From NCBI GenBank assembly GCA_017993235.1, contig JAGONC010000018.1:1-61802 (forward strand): a DNA stretch of 61,802 bases, given 5' to 3'. Each line of letters begins with the position of its first letter. The first letter of the stretch is position 1. The translations under genes were made by a program, and so were the position numbers. Source of the stretch: Lentimicrobiaceae bacterium (GTDB taxonomy: Bacteria > Bacteroidota > Bacteroidia > Bacteroidales > JAGONC01). The notes under the pieces were generated by a model, which was not told the DNA's origin, did no database searches, and saw nothing but the letters and a program-made list of their open reading frames with translations. This document shows positions 44,597-53,049 of this stretch, piece after piece.

Positions 44597-45775
44597 TTAT
44601 ATTGCTAATGCGTGTTTTAAATCCTGTATGATATCATTGACATCCTCAATACCTACCGATAATCTGACCAGGTCATCCGTGATGCCGGAGGCAATTTTAT
44701 GCTCATGGCTTACTCCTGCATGGGTCATGGAGGCCGGATGCTGGATGAGTGTTTCCACTCCACCCAGGGAAACGGCCAGCAGCGCCAGATGGACATTATC
44801 CATCAGTTTCTTGCCGGCTTCATATCCGCCTTTCAATCCAAAACTCATCATCGAACCCGGCCCCTTCATTTGTTTCACAGCCAGTTCAAACTGGGGATGG
44901 GACTGAAGTCCCGGGTACCTGATCCAGGCTACTTTTGGATGGGATTGCAGGAATTCAGCAATTTTCATGGCGTTTTCCTGTCCGCGTTCAATACGCAACG
45001 ACAGGGTCTTGACGCCCCGCAGGACCATAAAAGCCTGCGTGGGATCCATATTACAGCCCATATAAACCATCGAATGGCGTATCTTCTTATAGGTTTCATG
45101 GTCTCTGGTAACGATGACTCCTCCTACAATATCAGCATGTCCGTTGATGAATTTAGTGATGGAGTGCAGCGACACATCGGCTCCCAGGTCAAGTGGCTTT
45201 TGAAGGAAAGGCGAGCTGAACGTATTGTCCACCACCAGGATCAGGTGATTCTCCCTGGCAATCCTTGAGCAGGCTTCGATGTCCGTGATGTCCATCGTGG
45301 GATTGGCAGGTGTTTCCACATACAATACCTTTGTGTTCGGCTTCAGGGCTGCCCTGATCTTGTCCAGGTTCGATGTGTTCACGAAGGTTGCCTCGACGCC
45401 AAAGCGGGAAAAATCCTGCTCCAGTACCCCTCTTACCGGGCCATACACGGCTCCGGTGCTGACGATATGGCTCCCTGCACCCAGCAGGGCCATAAATACG
45501 CTGTTAATGGCCCCCATTCCCGAGCTGGTGGCAATGCCGTCGAATCCGTTTTCCAGTTCTGCGATGTTTCTCTCAAAAGCCCTGATGGTTGGATTGGCGA
45601 TGCGCGTATAAATGAAACCGTCGCTTTTACCGGAAAAACAGTCGGCACCATGCTGCGCGCTCTTGAATTTAAATGTTGATGTCTGGTAAATGGGCACGGT
45701 GGCACTGCCGAATTCATCTTCATATGCACCGGCATGAATCAGTTTGGTATTGAATCCTTTGTCTTTTGTCTTCAT
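44597..45775 (-). CDS. trans-sulfuration PLP enzyme (cystathionine gamma-synthase/lyase family)
   Basis: The ATG at 45775 (MKTKDKGFNTKLIHAG) gives 392 residues; an upstream TTG is not needed. Family motifs are VPIYQTSTF, YTRIANPTIRAFERNIAELENG, SSGMGAI, VETPANPTMDITDI, VVDNTFSSPFLQKPLDLGADVSLHSITKFINGHADIVGG (Schiff-base Lys in ITKF) and LAVSLGGVETLIQHPASMTHAGVS. The Cys of methionine gamma-lyase (YGCT) is replaced by YGPV, so methionine gamma-lyase activity is less likely; cystathionine gamma-lyase or -synthase, or homocysteine synthase, is possible. The DapA-family gene lies upstream in the same direction. Confidence 0.85.
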   Translation of the reverse strand: MKTKDKGFNTKLIHAGAYEDEFGSATVPIYQTSTFKFKSAQHGADCFSGKSDGFIYTRIANPTIRAFERNIAELENGFDGIATSSGMGAINSVFMALLGAGSHIVSTGAVYGPVRGVLEQDFSRFGVEATFVNTSNLDKIRAALKPNTKVLYVETPANPTMDITDIEACSRIARENHLILVVDNTFSSPFLQKPLDLGADVSLHSITKFINGHADIVGGVIVTRDHETYKKIRHSMVYMGCNMDPTQAFMVLRGVKTLSLRIERGQENAMKIAEFLQSHPKVAWIRYPGLQSHPQFELAVKQMKGPGSMMSFGLKGGYEAGKKLMDNVHLALLAVSLGGVETLIQHPASMTHAGVSHEHKIASGITDDLVRLSVGIEDVNDIIQDLKHALAI

Positions 45776-45837
45776 GAACAGTATAGTCAATTAATATTCT
45801 GTAATCAATCTGATGAAATGAAAAGTCCGCGGTCATC

Positions 45838-46716
45838 TCATATCAGTCCTTTTTCTTTAAGGATAGAAGCCATTACGGCTGTATTGGATTCACTTAACCT
45901 GGTCATCGGCGGGCGTAACGACCCATTGATAAGCCCCATGAGTTCCAGTGCTTTTTTGGCTCCCATGGGATTGGTTTCAAACCTGCAGGCTTCAAATAAA
46001 GGATAATATTCCGTATGGAGGTCCCTTGCCCTTTCATGGTTCCCTTTCAGCGCATGATGAATCATCCGTGCCATAATGTCAGGTACAATGTTGCCGGCAA
46101 CGGTAAAGCAGCCTGCTCCCCCAAAAGCAACCATCGGATAAGCCGTAGTATCTTTCCCTGTAAAGACAAGAAAATCATCATTCCGGGTCATATGTATGAT
46201 CTTTGCCAGATGGTCAAGCATCTTATTCCCATCTTTAGTTCCTGCTATATTTGGATGCTTGGCCAGCTGAGCTGTCATTTCGGGAGTCAATTCCACGCCT
46301 GTCCGGTTTTTGGAATTATGTAAAATAATAGGGATGGGGGAAGCATCTGCCAGCTGTTCAAAGTATTTGATCAGGGCCGGTGCTGTTGGCAAAATAAGAT
46401 AAGGGGAAAAGGCAACGGCATAAGCAGCACCCAAATCTGCATACATCTTTGCCCGATCAATGGATTCACGGGTACCGGAAAGGCAGATATCAGGCATGAC
46501 CGGCTTTTTTCCGTTCACTTCCTCCACAACGATTTTTAACAGTCTCCTGACCTCATCATTGGTCATCAAAGAATTTTCACCCGTCACTCCTAACGGGGCA
46601 ATTCCATCGATATCGGAATCAACCTGCCTTTGTACAAGTTTGCGAAGAGATTCTTCATCGAGAGAGCAGTCACTCCTGAAAGGAGTGATCAGCAATGTGT
46701 AAGCACCTTTTTTCAT
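45838..46716 (-). CDS. DapA-family aldolase/lyase with altered active-site Tyr
   Basis: A 292-residue TIM-barrel enzyme of the dihydrodipicolinate synthase/N-acetylneuraminate lyase superfamily. The Schiff-base Lys lies in NIAGTKDGNK, and PLGVTGEN matches the GTTGE phosphate/carboxylate loop with the first Thr as Val. The usual YNxPxRTG motif, whose Tyr is the general acid/base of DapA, reads HNSKNRTG here, so the Tyr is His. It is therefore probably not a lysine-pathway DapA but another pyruvate-type aldolase. The gene is next to the PLP trans-sulfuration enzyme, on the same strand. Confidence 0.8.
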   Translation of the reverse strand: MKKGAYTLLITPFRSDCSLDEESLRKLVQRQVDSDIDGIAPLGVTGENSLMTNDEVRRLLKIVVEEVNGKKPVMPDICLSGTRESIDRAKMYADLGAAYAVAFSPYLILPTAPALIKYFEQLADASPIPIILHNSKNRTGVELTPEMTAQLAKHPNIAGTKDGNKMLDHLAKIIHMTRNDDFLVFTGKDTTAYPMVAFGGAGCFTVAGNIVPDIMARMIHHALKGNHERARDLHTEYYPLFEACRFETNPMGAKKALELMGLINGSLRPPMTRLSESNTAVMASILKEKGLI

Positions 46717-46762
46717 TTCATTTTATTTTATTAAATAAACAGTATGTTCAATCCCGAATTTA

Positions 46763-47071
46763 TTATTCCTGTGTTGCACAAACCGTATCCAGATCTAGCG
46801 TTTTGTCGTATTTCGGCGGCGTAAACCAGTAAATAGCCTCGTGGGGACATGATGGCACGCATAGCCCACACGAATCACAGAGGTCATAGTGAATAACATA
46901 GAGCTCCGGATTACAGGGTACCTGCATGGTAAGGCAGTACCCGATGCATTTAGCACATGCATTGCTTCTTGCTTTCTGAATGGCAGAACACGGACAAACT
47001 GTCGTGCACAGATCACATCTTTTACATTTCATTGAATCAATTACAGGGACTATCGATGAATTTGTTTCCAT
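46763..47071 (-). CDS. 4Fe-4S ferredoxin-type protein
   Basis: A 102-residue iron-sulfur protein with CKRCDLCTTVCP, then a second half CNPELYVIHYDLCDSCGLCVPSCP carrying another C-x2-C-x2-C-x3-CP set. This gives a two-cluster ferredoxin plus extra Cys (CAKCIGYC) in the middle. It starts 22 bases inside the end of the MinD-type ATPase gene and is the last gene of the NifX/MinD operon, so it is likely an electron or cluster partner of the ATPases. Confidence 0.85.
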   Translation of the reverse strand: METNSSIVPVIDSMKCKRCDLCTTVCPCSAIQKARSNACAKCIGYCLTMQVPCNPELYVIHYDLCDSCGLCVPSCPHEAIYWFTPPKYDKTLDLDTVCATQE

Positions 47072-47910
47072 ATCTTTCGTATTTTCTGACTGATGCTGGA
47101 TTCAGGGGCCCATTCGATCATGCTTTTACAGTGCACAATCGAATCCACCATCTGTTGATCAAAGGGAAGTTCTCCTGCAACAGGCACATTTCTGTTTTTG
47201 CAAAACATTTTGATCCGGGAACGGATTTCAAGATTTATGTCATTTTTATTGATCACGACCCAGACTTTCAGGTTAAATTTCTCCGTGACTTCCAGTGTCC
47301 TCTCCAGATCACAAAGGCCTGAGAGCGATGGCTCGGTGACAATTACTGCCGTATGGACCCCTGTAATCGTGCTGATGGCCGGACAGCCGATGCCCGGCGG
47401 CCCGTCGAGAAGAATGGTTTCAATCGAGTTTTCTTTTGCCACCTGTTTTGCCCTTTCCCGTAACCGACTTACCATTTTGCCCGAGTTTTCCTCTCCGGGA
47501 GCCAGCCAACCATAAATCATCATACCCTTCCGGAAAGGACCGGCATACATTCGGCTCTTATTGTTTTGAACCATGGTGATTGCTTCTTCGGGGCATATCC
47601 GTGCACACAAATAGCAACCGTCACAGAAGGTTTCTGAGATTTCTACCCTCCCATCATTGATTGAAATGGCATCGAAACGGCAGTAAGTCAGACAGAGGCC
47701 GCAATGGGTGCACAGGGTATAATCAATAACTGCTTTTTGACTGCCCACGTATTCAAGTTTCTCATCATGCAAGGGATTGAAAAGGATATAGAGATTGGCG
47801 GCATCCACGTCGCAATCAACCAGTACCACCTTTTGACTGAGCGTAGCAAAAGCTGCAGTCAGGCTTGATTTTCCTGTTCCTCCTTTACCGCTGATGACAG
47901 CTATTTCCAT
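47050..47910 (-). CDS. MinD/ParA-type P-loop ATPase with ferredoxin insert (first copy)
   Basis: A 286-residue deviant Walker A ATPase: SGKGGTGKSSLTAAFATLSQ, then a ferredoxin-like insert with C-x2-C-x2-C-x3-C sets at CTHCGLCLTYCRF and CDGCYLCARICP, and DGPPGIGCPAISTITG as the switch region. MRP/MinD ATPases with such inserts occur in cluster-carrier roles (NBP35/ApbC-like) and in the orange-protein (ORP) complexes of anaerobes. It overlaps the second copy (26 bases) and the ferredoxin gene (22 bases), so production is coupled. Confidence 0.9.
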   Translation of the reverse strand: MEIAVISGKGGTGKSSLTAAFATLSQKVVLVDCDVDAANLYILFNPLHDEKLEYVGSQKAVIDYTLCTHCGLCLTYCRFDAISINDGRVEISETFCDGCYLCARICPEEAITMVQNNKSRMYAGPFRKGMMIYGWLAPGEENSGKMVSRLRERAKQVAKENSIETILLDGPPGIGCPAISTITGVHTAVIVTEPSLSGLCDLERTLEVTEKFNLKVWVVINKNDINLEIRSRIKMFCKNRNVPVAGELPFDQQMVDSIVHCKSMIEWAPESSISQKIRKIWKQIHR

Positions 47911-48775
47911 GATAGGCTATGACCGTATTTACCAGGGCAAGCAATTCCTCCTGCCAGTGGTGGATTTCCCGGGCCAGAAGTTTCCCTGAAGAATAAAGAG
48001 AAGCAATTGTTCTGTCGAAAGGAATCTCGAGCAAAAAAGGAATGTTTTCTATCTGTAAATACTGGTAGACATCCCTGTTTCCGATTCCAGATCGGTTTAC
48101 TATGACACCGAAGGGTTTATACATGGTCCTCAGGGTTTCAATGGATTGTCTTAAATCGCTCAAACCAAAGGGAGTGGGCTCAGTGACCAGAATGACATAA
48201 TCAGCGGTCACCACGGTTTGGATGAATGGACAGGAAGTGCCGGGTGGTGCATCCATAATGATGATCTGATCCGTTCTCCCTTCCCTGAGCGCTGCCTTGA
48301 TCACCGGGACCGGAGAAAATACGCCGGTGTTTGTTCGCCCTTCCACCAGGCGTGCCAGGGGATGGATCCTATAGCTGGTGATCTTACCCAACTGAACTTC
48401 TTTTTCGGTGATCGCTCCATCCTGACAGGCCACAGAACATGCTCCGCAGCCATGACACAGGTCCTCGATAACCTGGATGACTTTCAGGGGAGGTACTATG
48501 AATAGGGCATTGTAGACGCAATATTCATAACATTTTCCACAAAAGGTGCACCTGTCCACATCAATGACAGGCACCTTCTGGGTAACAGGTAAGGTTTTAT
48601 TCAATTCCCCCTGAAAAAAGATCTTTGCATTGGGTTCCTCTGCATCACAATCAATGAGCGTCACCGGGATTCCATTGGTAAATAAGGAATAGAACAGATT
48701 GGTTGCCACCAATGTTTTTCCAGTTCCACCCTTACCGCTGGCAATGGCAATTCTTATTTCCCTGGTTTCAATCAT
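47885..48775 (-). CDS. MinD/ParA-type P-loop ATPase with ferredoxin insert (second copy)
   Basis: The ATG at 48775 (MIETREIRIAIASGKGGTGKT) overlaps the CGGC gene's end by eight bases and is preferred over upstream starts; the product has 296 residues. Walker A SGKGGTGKTLVATNLF, CTFCGKCYEYCVY and CHGCGACSVACQDGAI (cluster ligands), and DAPPGTSCPFIQTVVTADYVILVTEP are visible. It pairs with the adjacent copy, as two MinD-like ATPases do in the ORP-type operons. Function in metal cluster assembly or delivery is inferred. Confidence 0.9.
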   Translation of the reverse strand: MIETREIRIAIASGKGGTGKTLVATNLFYSLFTNGIPVTLIDCDAEEPNAKIFFQGELNKTLPVTQKVPVIDVDRCTFCGKCYEYCVYNALFIVPPLKVIQVIEDLCHGCGACSVACQDGAITEKEVQLGKITSYRIHPLARLVEGRTNTGVFSPVPVIKAALREGRTDQIIIMDAPPGTSCPFIQTVVTADYVILVTEPTPFGLSDLRQSIETLRTMYKPFGVIVNRSGIGNRDVYQYLQIENIPFLLEIPFDRTIASLYSSGKLLAREIHHWQEELLALVNTVIAYHGNSCHQR

Positions 48776-49211
48776 AGTCGAGCCGTTTCTGCTCATCAGC
48801 CAGTGTTCCCTGAATAGCATTTTCCCAGAAAGGATTTTCCCACGAATGAATCCTGCTGTGAGGGATGAAGTATTTTTGGGGAATGGGATGGGTGCCGAAG
48901 ATCACTTCAAGGTCATACTTTTCCCTGATGAATTTTTCAAAATATTCCATGTAAGGACAGGGAGGATACCCTACCAGAAATCCGGTAGCAAAATGAACAT
49001 GGGTTACTCCGTTCTTCTTCATTTCGATAAATGCATATTCAATATTTCCGCCCGGACAGCCGCCACAGGTCGTATAGCCGGCAATCTCGGCTTCCTTGTC
49101 TTTATAGATCGAAAAAGCCCCTTCGCGGTCGCGGAACGATCTGAAGCATTTTCCACCGGCACATGCTCTGTACCGATCGCAAATGATGATCCCGATTTTG
49201 ATACTTTCCAT
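48768..49211 (-). CDS. CGGC-domain protein
   Basis: A 147-residue protein of the CGGC family: GIIICDRYRACAGGKCFRSFRDREGAFSIY, AGYTTCGGCPGGNIEYAFIEMKKNGVTHVHFATGFLVGYPPCPYMEYF, and a late IFGTHPIP. The CGGC and flanking Cys residues can bind a metal. Function is unknown. It lies between the NifX-like and MinD-like genes and overlaps the latter's start. Confidence 0.82.
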   Translation of the reverse strand: MESIKIGIIICDRYRACAGGKCFRSFRDREGAFSIYKDKEAEIAGYTTCGGCPGGNIEYAFIEMKKNGVTHVHFATGFLVGYPPCPYMEYFEKFIREKYDLEVIFGTHPIPQKYFIPHSRIHSWENPFWENAIQGTLADEQKRLDYD

Positions 49212-49225
49212 GCTATCTATTTACG

Positions 49226-49597
49226 TTAGTGTCCGTAATGGCCATGTTCATGTTGACTGCCGTGGTCGCAGTAATTGGCGCTGAGATTCAACCTGTCAGC
49301 CAGAAAATCATTAACGAGATCGACTGCTGGTTTGATGGGTGCGCCAACAAAAGCGTTGATTTTCTGTTGATTGAAAAGCATGATCGCTTGTTGCCCCATG
49401 CCACCGGCGATAACATCGGTAACTCCGAACTGGGCGATCCAGCGAGGATAAAGACCCGGTATATGTTCAGGCGGGGTGACCTCATTCATCTCAGTGACCA
49501 CATTGTTTTCGACAGTCACGATGGCAAATGCCTGGCAATGACCAAAATGGGGGCATAATACCCCATTTTCCAAAGGAATGGCTATTCGTTTATTCAT
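49226..49597 (-). CDS. NifX/MTH1175-like dinitrogenase iron-molybdenum cofactor binding protein, His-rich tail
   Basis: A 123-residue protein of the NifX/NifB-C-terminal/MTH1175 family, which binds Fe-Mo or Mo-Cu clusters. MNKRIAIPLENGVLCPHFGHCQAFAIV and VIAGGMGQQAIMLFNQQKINAFVGAPIKPAVDLVNDFLAD are the family core. The C-terminus CDHGSQHEHGHYGH is rich in His and may bind metal. Together with the MinD ATPases it resembles the orange-protein type. The gap 49598-49693 holds nothing recognisable. Confidence 0.88.
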   Translation of the reverse strand: MNKRIAIPLENGVLCPHFGHCQAFAIVTVENNVVTEMNEVTPPEHIPGLYPRWIAQFGVTDVIAGGMGQQAIMLFNQQKINAFVGAPIKPAVDLVNDFLADRLNLSANYCDHGSQHEHGHYGH

Positions 49598-49693
49598 AAT
49601 GAATTCATTGTTTTTTAACTTCTTCTTTTCTTAAGATCTTGTATTTGTTACGCAGTAAATGAGTCACCGGTAACGAATTTTACGTTTATTCCA

Positions 49694-50089
49694 TCATTGC
49701 TTTTTGGTAATGTATTGCTCGATAGCCCTATGTAAGGTCACAATGGCTAAACGGGCACAATGGGTTTTCTGGGGTGGCATTGAACCCAGGTGATTCAGGA
49801 TGTCCGTCTCATCCAACATATGACAATCCATTGGCAATTTGCCTTTAATGATCTCACAGAGAGCGGAGCCTGAAGCAAAAGCTCCCGCACATCCGATTGC
49901 CTGGAATTTTGCATCGGAGATGACATCCGATATTTTCAGAAAAAATTCCATCGTATCCCCGCAGGAGCCTGTAAAAATGGCATGGGCATCCGGATTGGCC
50001 ATGCTGCCGACATGTAAATGAGTTTCATAGTATTCTATGGCCCTATCTGAGTATCCGGACGTTTTTAATAAATCATAAACCTCACTCAT
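49694..50089 (-). CDS. NifU/IscU-like iron-sulfur scaffold protein
   Basis: A 131-residue protein of the IscU/NifU N-terminal family. The scaffold cysteines appear at FTGSCGDTMEF, QAIGCAGAFASGSALCEII (replacing the classical C-x24-C pattern in spacing) and PPQKTHCARLAI. This divergent type is used in anaerobes for cluster assembly. It lies between DUF5320 and NifX-like genes in the same operon, so it could supply clusters to the NifX-like/MinD proteins. Confidence 0.85.
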   Translation of the reverse strand: MSEVYDLLKTSGYSDRAIEYYETHLHVGSMANPDAHAIFTGSCGDTMEFFLKISDVISDAKFQAIGCAGAFASGSALCEIIKGKLPMDCHMLDETDILNHLGSMPPQKTHCARLAIVTLHRAIEQYITKKQ

Positions 50090-50110
50090 GATGATGGATT
50101 TAGCAATAGT

Positions 50111-50344
50111 CTAATTTCCTCCTCTGAAGCGATTTTGTCTTCCCAAACCACGTCCGCTTCCACCTCTGCCGAGCCCTCGTCCCAGACCTTTTCCTGTGGG
50201 ATTTTCAGGAAGATTTTCGTTCTTGTTTTCATCATCGGATGACGTTGACTTTTTCCGGCCTTTCCCATAATTGATACAACGGCCCATTTTGCGTCCTGTC
50301 ATGGGACCCTGCCCTTCAGGACCTGTTCGGTCATAACCTGGCAT
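50111..50344 (-). CDS. DUF5320 small protein (second copy)
   Basis: A 77-residue protein starting MPGYDRTGPEGQGPMTGRKMGRC, the DUF5320 signature shared with the copy at 34836-35192. It has a Gly/Arg-rich C-terminus (GKGLGRGLGRGGSGRGLGRQNRFRGGN) and no coiled coil. Function unknown. It occurs in the DUF134/NifX operon. Confidence 0.82.
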   Translation of the reverse strand: MPGYDRTGPEGQGPMTGRKMGRCINYGKGRKKSTSSDDENKNENLPENPTGKGLGRGLGRGGSGRGLGRQNRFRGGN

Positions 50345-50376
50345 AATAACCTCCGTTTTTAATGTTTTTAAGAATT

Positions 50377-50694
50377 TTAATGGTTTAACATTTCAATGAT
50401 TTCCCCGATCGTTTTCTCCGGATCTTTCACAACGATCATCTGGATTTTCAGACTGTCCAGCAACGATTTGATTTTTATTCCAAATTCACCGGAAATGATT
50501 TTACTGACATTTCTGGATGCGACCAGCTGTACGGATGCAGGGCCCGCACCATTTTCCACATCCCGGTTAGGATTGGGAATAAACTCCATGGCTTTGCTTT
50601 CCGTATCGTAAACAATAAAGTAACTGCAACGGCCGAACCGTTGATCAATGAATGATTCCAGAGAACTCCCCTGGGATGTAATGGCAATTTTCAT
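50377..50694 (-). CDS. NifX/MTH1175-like cofactor-binding protein (second copy)
   Basis: A 105-residue member of the NifX family (MKIAITSQGSSLESFIDQRFGRCSYFIVYD, ENGAGPASVQLVASRNVSKIISGEFGIK, LKIQMIVV). The D-x-R-F-G-R motif is the family hallmark. It follows the DUF134 gene with one base between the two genes, so it is co-transcribed with the regulator. Confidence 0.88.
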   Translation of the reverse strand: MKIAITSQGSSLESFIDQRFGRCSYFIVYDTESKAMEFIPNPNRDVENGAGPASVQLVASRNVSKIISGEFGIKIKSLLDSLKIQMIVVKDPEKTIGEIIEMLNH

Positions 50695-50695
50695 A

Positions 50696-51289
50696 TCAGA
50701 TGTAATTATAATTATTGCAATTCGATGTTCTTTTGCGTATCATCAGCGAACCACACTCCGGGCAGACATGCTGGCTGCAGGGGCTTCCGTATACATGCTC
50801 CTGTTCATACCCACATTCCGGACAAATGCAATAATCTTTGCATTCTCCCGGATCGATACCCTCCGCCGGATCTTCCCAAACAATACCCGTAACCCGTTGA
50901 CTGCCACACAGGGGACAGCATTCAACTTTTTTCATTCGCTCAGGATTATTGAAATGACACAGGCACTTCTTGCATTGATACCAATCGCTGTCGAAATATA
51001 CCTTACCTCCCTCGATGGTGATTTGTCGTCCCTCCACAAAGGCCCTGGCTATTTTTTCACGTGCTGATGCATAGATTCTTGTGTACGTTGGACGGGAAAT
51101 ACCCATGACGATGGATGCATGATGATGATTGTATCCATCATAGTCACACAGTCGCAGCGCCTCGTATTCTTCATATAAAAGGTAAACGGGTTCAGGTTTC
51201 TGGTTTTTCACTTCAGGACCGTATGGTTTGAAACCCTTTATGATGGGAGGATTTACTACCTTTCTTATCCTTTTAAGTCTTGGTGACAT
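50696..51289 (-). CDS. DUF134 family DNA-binding protein with zinc-ribbon tail (second copy)
   Basis: A 197-residue DUF134 regulator: RRIRKVVNPPIIKGFKPYGPE, YLLYEEYEALRLCDYDGYNHHHASIVMGISRPTYTRIYASAREKIARAFVEGRQI is the helix-turn-helix half, homologous to the copy at 33173. The C-terminal 90 residues have repeated CxxC pairs (CKKCLCHF, CPLCGSQRVTG, CKDYCICPECGYE, CPECGSLMI), so it should bind zinc or iron-sulfur centres and may sense metal or cluster state. It heads the NifX/NifU/MinD operon. Two ATGAAC-N4-GTTCAT-type sites flank its promoter. Confidence 0.88.
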   Translation of the reverse strand: MSPRLKRIRKVVNPPIIKGFKPYGPEVKNQKPEPVYLLYEEYEALRLCDYDGYNHHHASIVMGISRPTYTRIYASAREKIARAFVEGRQITIEGGKVYFDSDWYQCKKCLCHFNNPERMKKVECCPLCGSQRVTGIVWEDPAEGIDPGECKDYCICPECGYEQEHVYGSPCSQHVCPECGSLMIRKRTSNCNNYNYI

Positions 51290-51295
51290 TTTTAA

Positions 51296-51337
51296 ATGAG
51301 CAAAAGTTCGTTACAAAAATAATGAACATTTGTTCAT
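51296..51337. promoter_or_regulatory. two DUF134-type operator sites around the promoter of the second DUF134 operon
   Basis: ATGAAC-ATTT-GTTCAT (51322-51337) is a perfect core palindrome, and ATGAGC-AAAA-GTTCGT (51296-51311) is a degenerate copy. Between them, on the minus strand, lies the -7 element TATTTTTG (plus-strand positions 51314-51321). So a dimer of dimers could cover the promoter and leader. Confidence 0.65.
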
Positions 51338-51695
51338 AATAACAAATTACTAAAAAATTTTTTACCCAATTCCATACTTTACATAATGAATGCAATTTTT
51401 ATTCTGATCATTCACAACAAGTTCTTCGTCGTCTCCCAGATTTAATCTATACAGTAGGCGAAAGCAAGGGCACATCCGGTCAGGATCGCTATTCCTCACT
51501 TCCTTGCCGATATGAATATTTTCTGGGAACTCCCGGGGGGATGATCATATTGCCCGTTAAATCCTCATCATGAATTCTGCTCTTACAGGAAGATGACTCG
51601 TTGTCAGATGACCCTGGATGGTTTTTTTGAGATTCGCAGCTTGATATTCCCCCTGATTTACCCTATTTTTACAAAGGAATTATACACTTTTTATC
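51338..51695. other. gene-poor gap
   Basis: No convincing gene is seen in 51338-51695. Short plus-strand ORFs here lack recognisable domains. The last 30 bases before 51696 include a CTATTTTT tract that may be a promoter for the isochorismatase gene. Confidence 0.4.
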
Positions 51696-52217
51696 ATGAA
51701 CGTATTGCTTGTGATCGATATGCTGAACGGTTTCTGCCGGAAGGGATATCCTCTTTCATTACCCGATCCGACCGACCGGATCGAAAAATACATTACCTCG
51801 CGCATTGAAAAGACCTTACAGGAGGGCGGAAAAGTCATCTTCCTGTGCGACAATCATTTACCAACCGATCCTGAAATCAATAATCCTTATCCTCCTCATT
51901 GCATGAAGGGAACAAGGGAAGCAGAGATCATTGATGAGCTGAAACCCTATGCCGGACAAGCGATCATCCTGCCCAAACATACCCTGAGTATTTTTCTGAA
52001 TACCGGGCTGGATAAGCTGCTTAAGAAATTCAAGCCCGAAGAGGTGGAGGTGACCGGTGTCTGCACGGATATCGTCGACCTGTTTGCCGTTTATGAACTG
52101 AGAATTCGGGGGTATAACGTTTTCATCACCGACGAGGGTGTGATGCCCCTTGATTCGGGCAGGCAATCCAAGGAGCTTGAATTCTTTAAATTGCGACTCG
52201 GTGCGAAAACACATTAA
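51696..52217 (+). CDS. isochorismatase-fold cysteine hydrolase (first tandem copy)
   Basis: A 173-residue cysteine hydrolase of the isochorismatase/nicotinamidase superfamily: MNVLLVIDMLNGFCRKGYPLSL with the catalytic Asp (D in VIDML), GKVIFLCDNH, the LPKHTLSIFLNTGL Lys region and TGVCTDIVDLFAVYELRIRGYNV with the nucleophilic Cys. It acts on an amide or ester of unknown identity. Its paralogue follows after 51 bases with high similarity, so the pair is a tandem duplication. Confidence 0.85.
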   Translation: MNVLLVIDMLNGFCRKGYPLSLPDPTDRIEKYITSRIEKTLQEGGKVIFLCDNHLPTDPEINNPYPPHCMKGTREAEIIDELKPYAGQAIILPKHTLSIFLNTGLDKLLKKFKPEEVEVTGVCTDIVDLFAVYELRIRGYNVFITDEGVMPLDSGRQSKELEFFKLRLGAKTH

Positions 52218-52268
52218 GATAGTGTTCCACCATATCCTCATGATATTTCCACGATAATGAATTGAACA

Positions 52269-52790
52269 ATGAAAGTACTTCTGATCATCGATATGTTGAA
52301 TGGTTTCTGCCGCAAGGGTTATCCTCTTTCGTTGCCGCAATCAACTGCCGGAATTGAACATTATGCAGTTAAAAGGATAGAACAATTTCATCAGGAAGGC
52401 GGCAAGGTCATTTTCATCAGCGACAGCCATTCCCTGTCCGATCCCGAGATCGGGCATCCCTACAAACCCCATTGCATGGAAGGAACCGAGGAAGCCGAGA
52501 TCGTAGATACACTGAAGCTCCTTGCAGAACGATCCATTGTCCTGAAAAAGAACACGCTGAGCATTTTTCTGAATACTGGCCTTGATAAGCTGTTAAAGAA
52601 ATTCAAACCGGAGGAGGTGGAGGTGATCGGTGTCTGCACCGATCTCAGCGACCTGTTTGCCCTTTTCGAATTGAAAGTCCGGGGCTATAATGTTTTTATT
52701 TCCCCTGAAGGCCTCTTATCACGTGAACCCGGAAAGCAGCTGGAAGACCTGGATTATTTCAGGAACCGTCTGGGTGCCAGGACCAATTAA
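52269..52790 (+). CDS. isochorismatase-fold cysteine hydrolase (second tandem copy)
   Basis: A 173-residue paralogue of the preceding protein, equal in length: KVLLIIDMLNGFCRKGYPLSLPQS, GGKVIFISDSHSLSDPEIGHPYKPHCMEGTEEAEI, KKNTLSIFLNTGLDKLLKKFKPEEVEVIGVCTDLSDLFALFELKVRGYNVF. The Asp, Lys and Cys of the triad are kept. LLKKFKPEEVEV is identical in both copies, so duplication is recent or gene conversion acts. The substrate is unknown. Confidence 0.85.
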   Translation: MKVLLIIDMLNGFCRKGYPLSLPQSTAGIEHYAVKRIEQFHQEGGKVIFISDSHSLSDPEIGHPYKPHCMEGTEEAEIVDTLKLLAERSIVLKKNTLSIFLNTGLDKLLKKFKPEEVEVIGVCTDLSDLFALFELKVRGYNVFISPEGLLSREPGKQLEDLDYFRNRLGARTN

Positions 52791-52930
52791 GGCCAAAACC
52801 TACCTATTCAAGGATATCCTCTCCGACGATCATTAGACCAATCCATACGTTCGTTGGATCCTTTCCCACGCTGGCCAAAATGATTCATAATCAGCATGAC
52901 TGCGGGTTGTATTTGTTTCCGGAGACAGTC

Positions 52931-52998
52931 CGCAGGCGAAAGTTACCCATGGGCAGTCCCGGCCAGACGGGATCTCAGTTTCGCTTCGATTGGCAGTC
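52931..52998. repeat. palindromic repeat element, second copy
   Basis: It has the same motif order as the element within ispG: outer arms (GGCGAAA / TTTCGCT), GCAGTCCCG, CGGGATCTC and GATTGGCAGTCGG. It lies in the 259-base gap between the second isochorismatase gene and ogt, which has no gene. The two copies support a dispersed non-autonomous element. Confidence 0.7.
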
Positions 52999-53049
52999 GG
53001 TGGCCGGTGGAACGATGGTAAGGTTCACCATACCCATATTCTGACTCAC

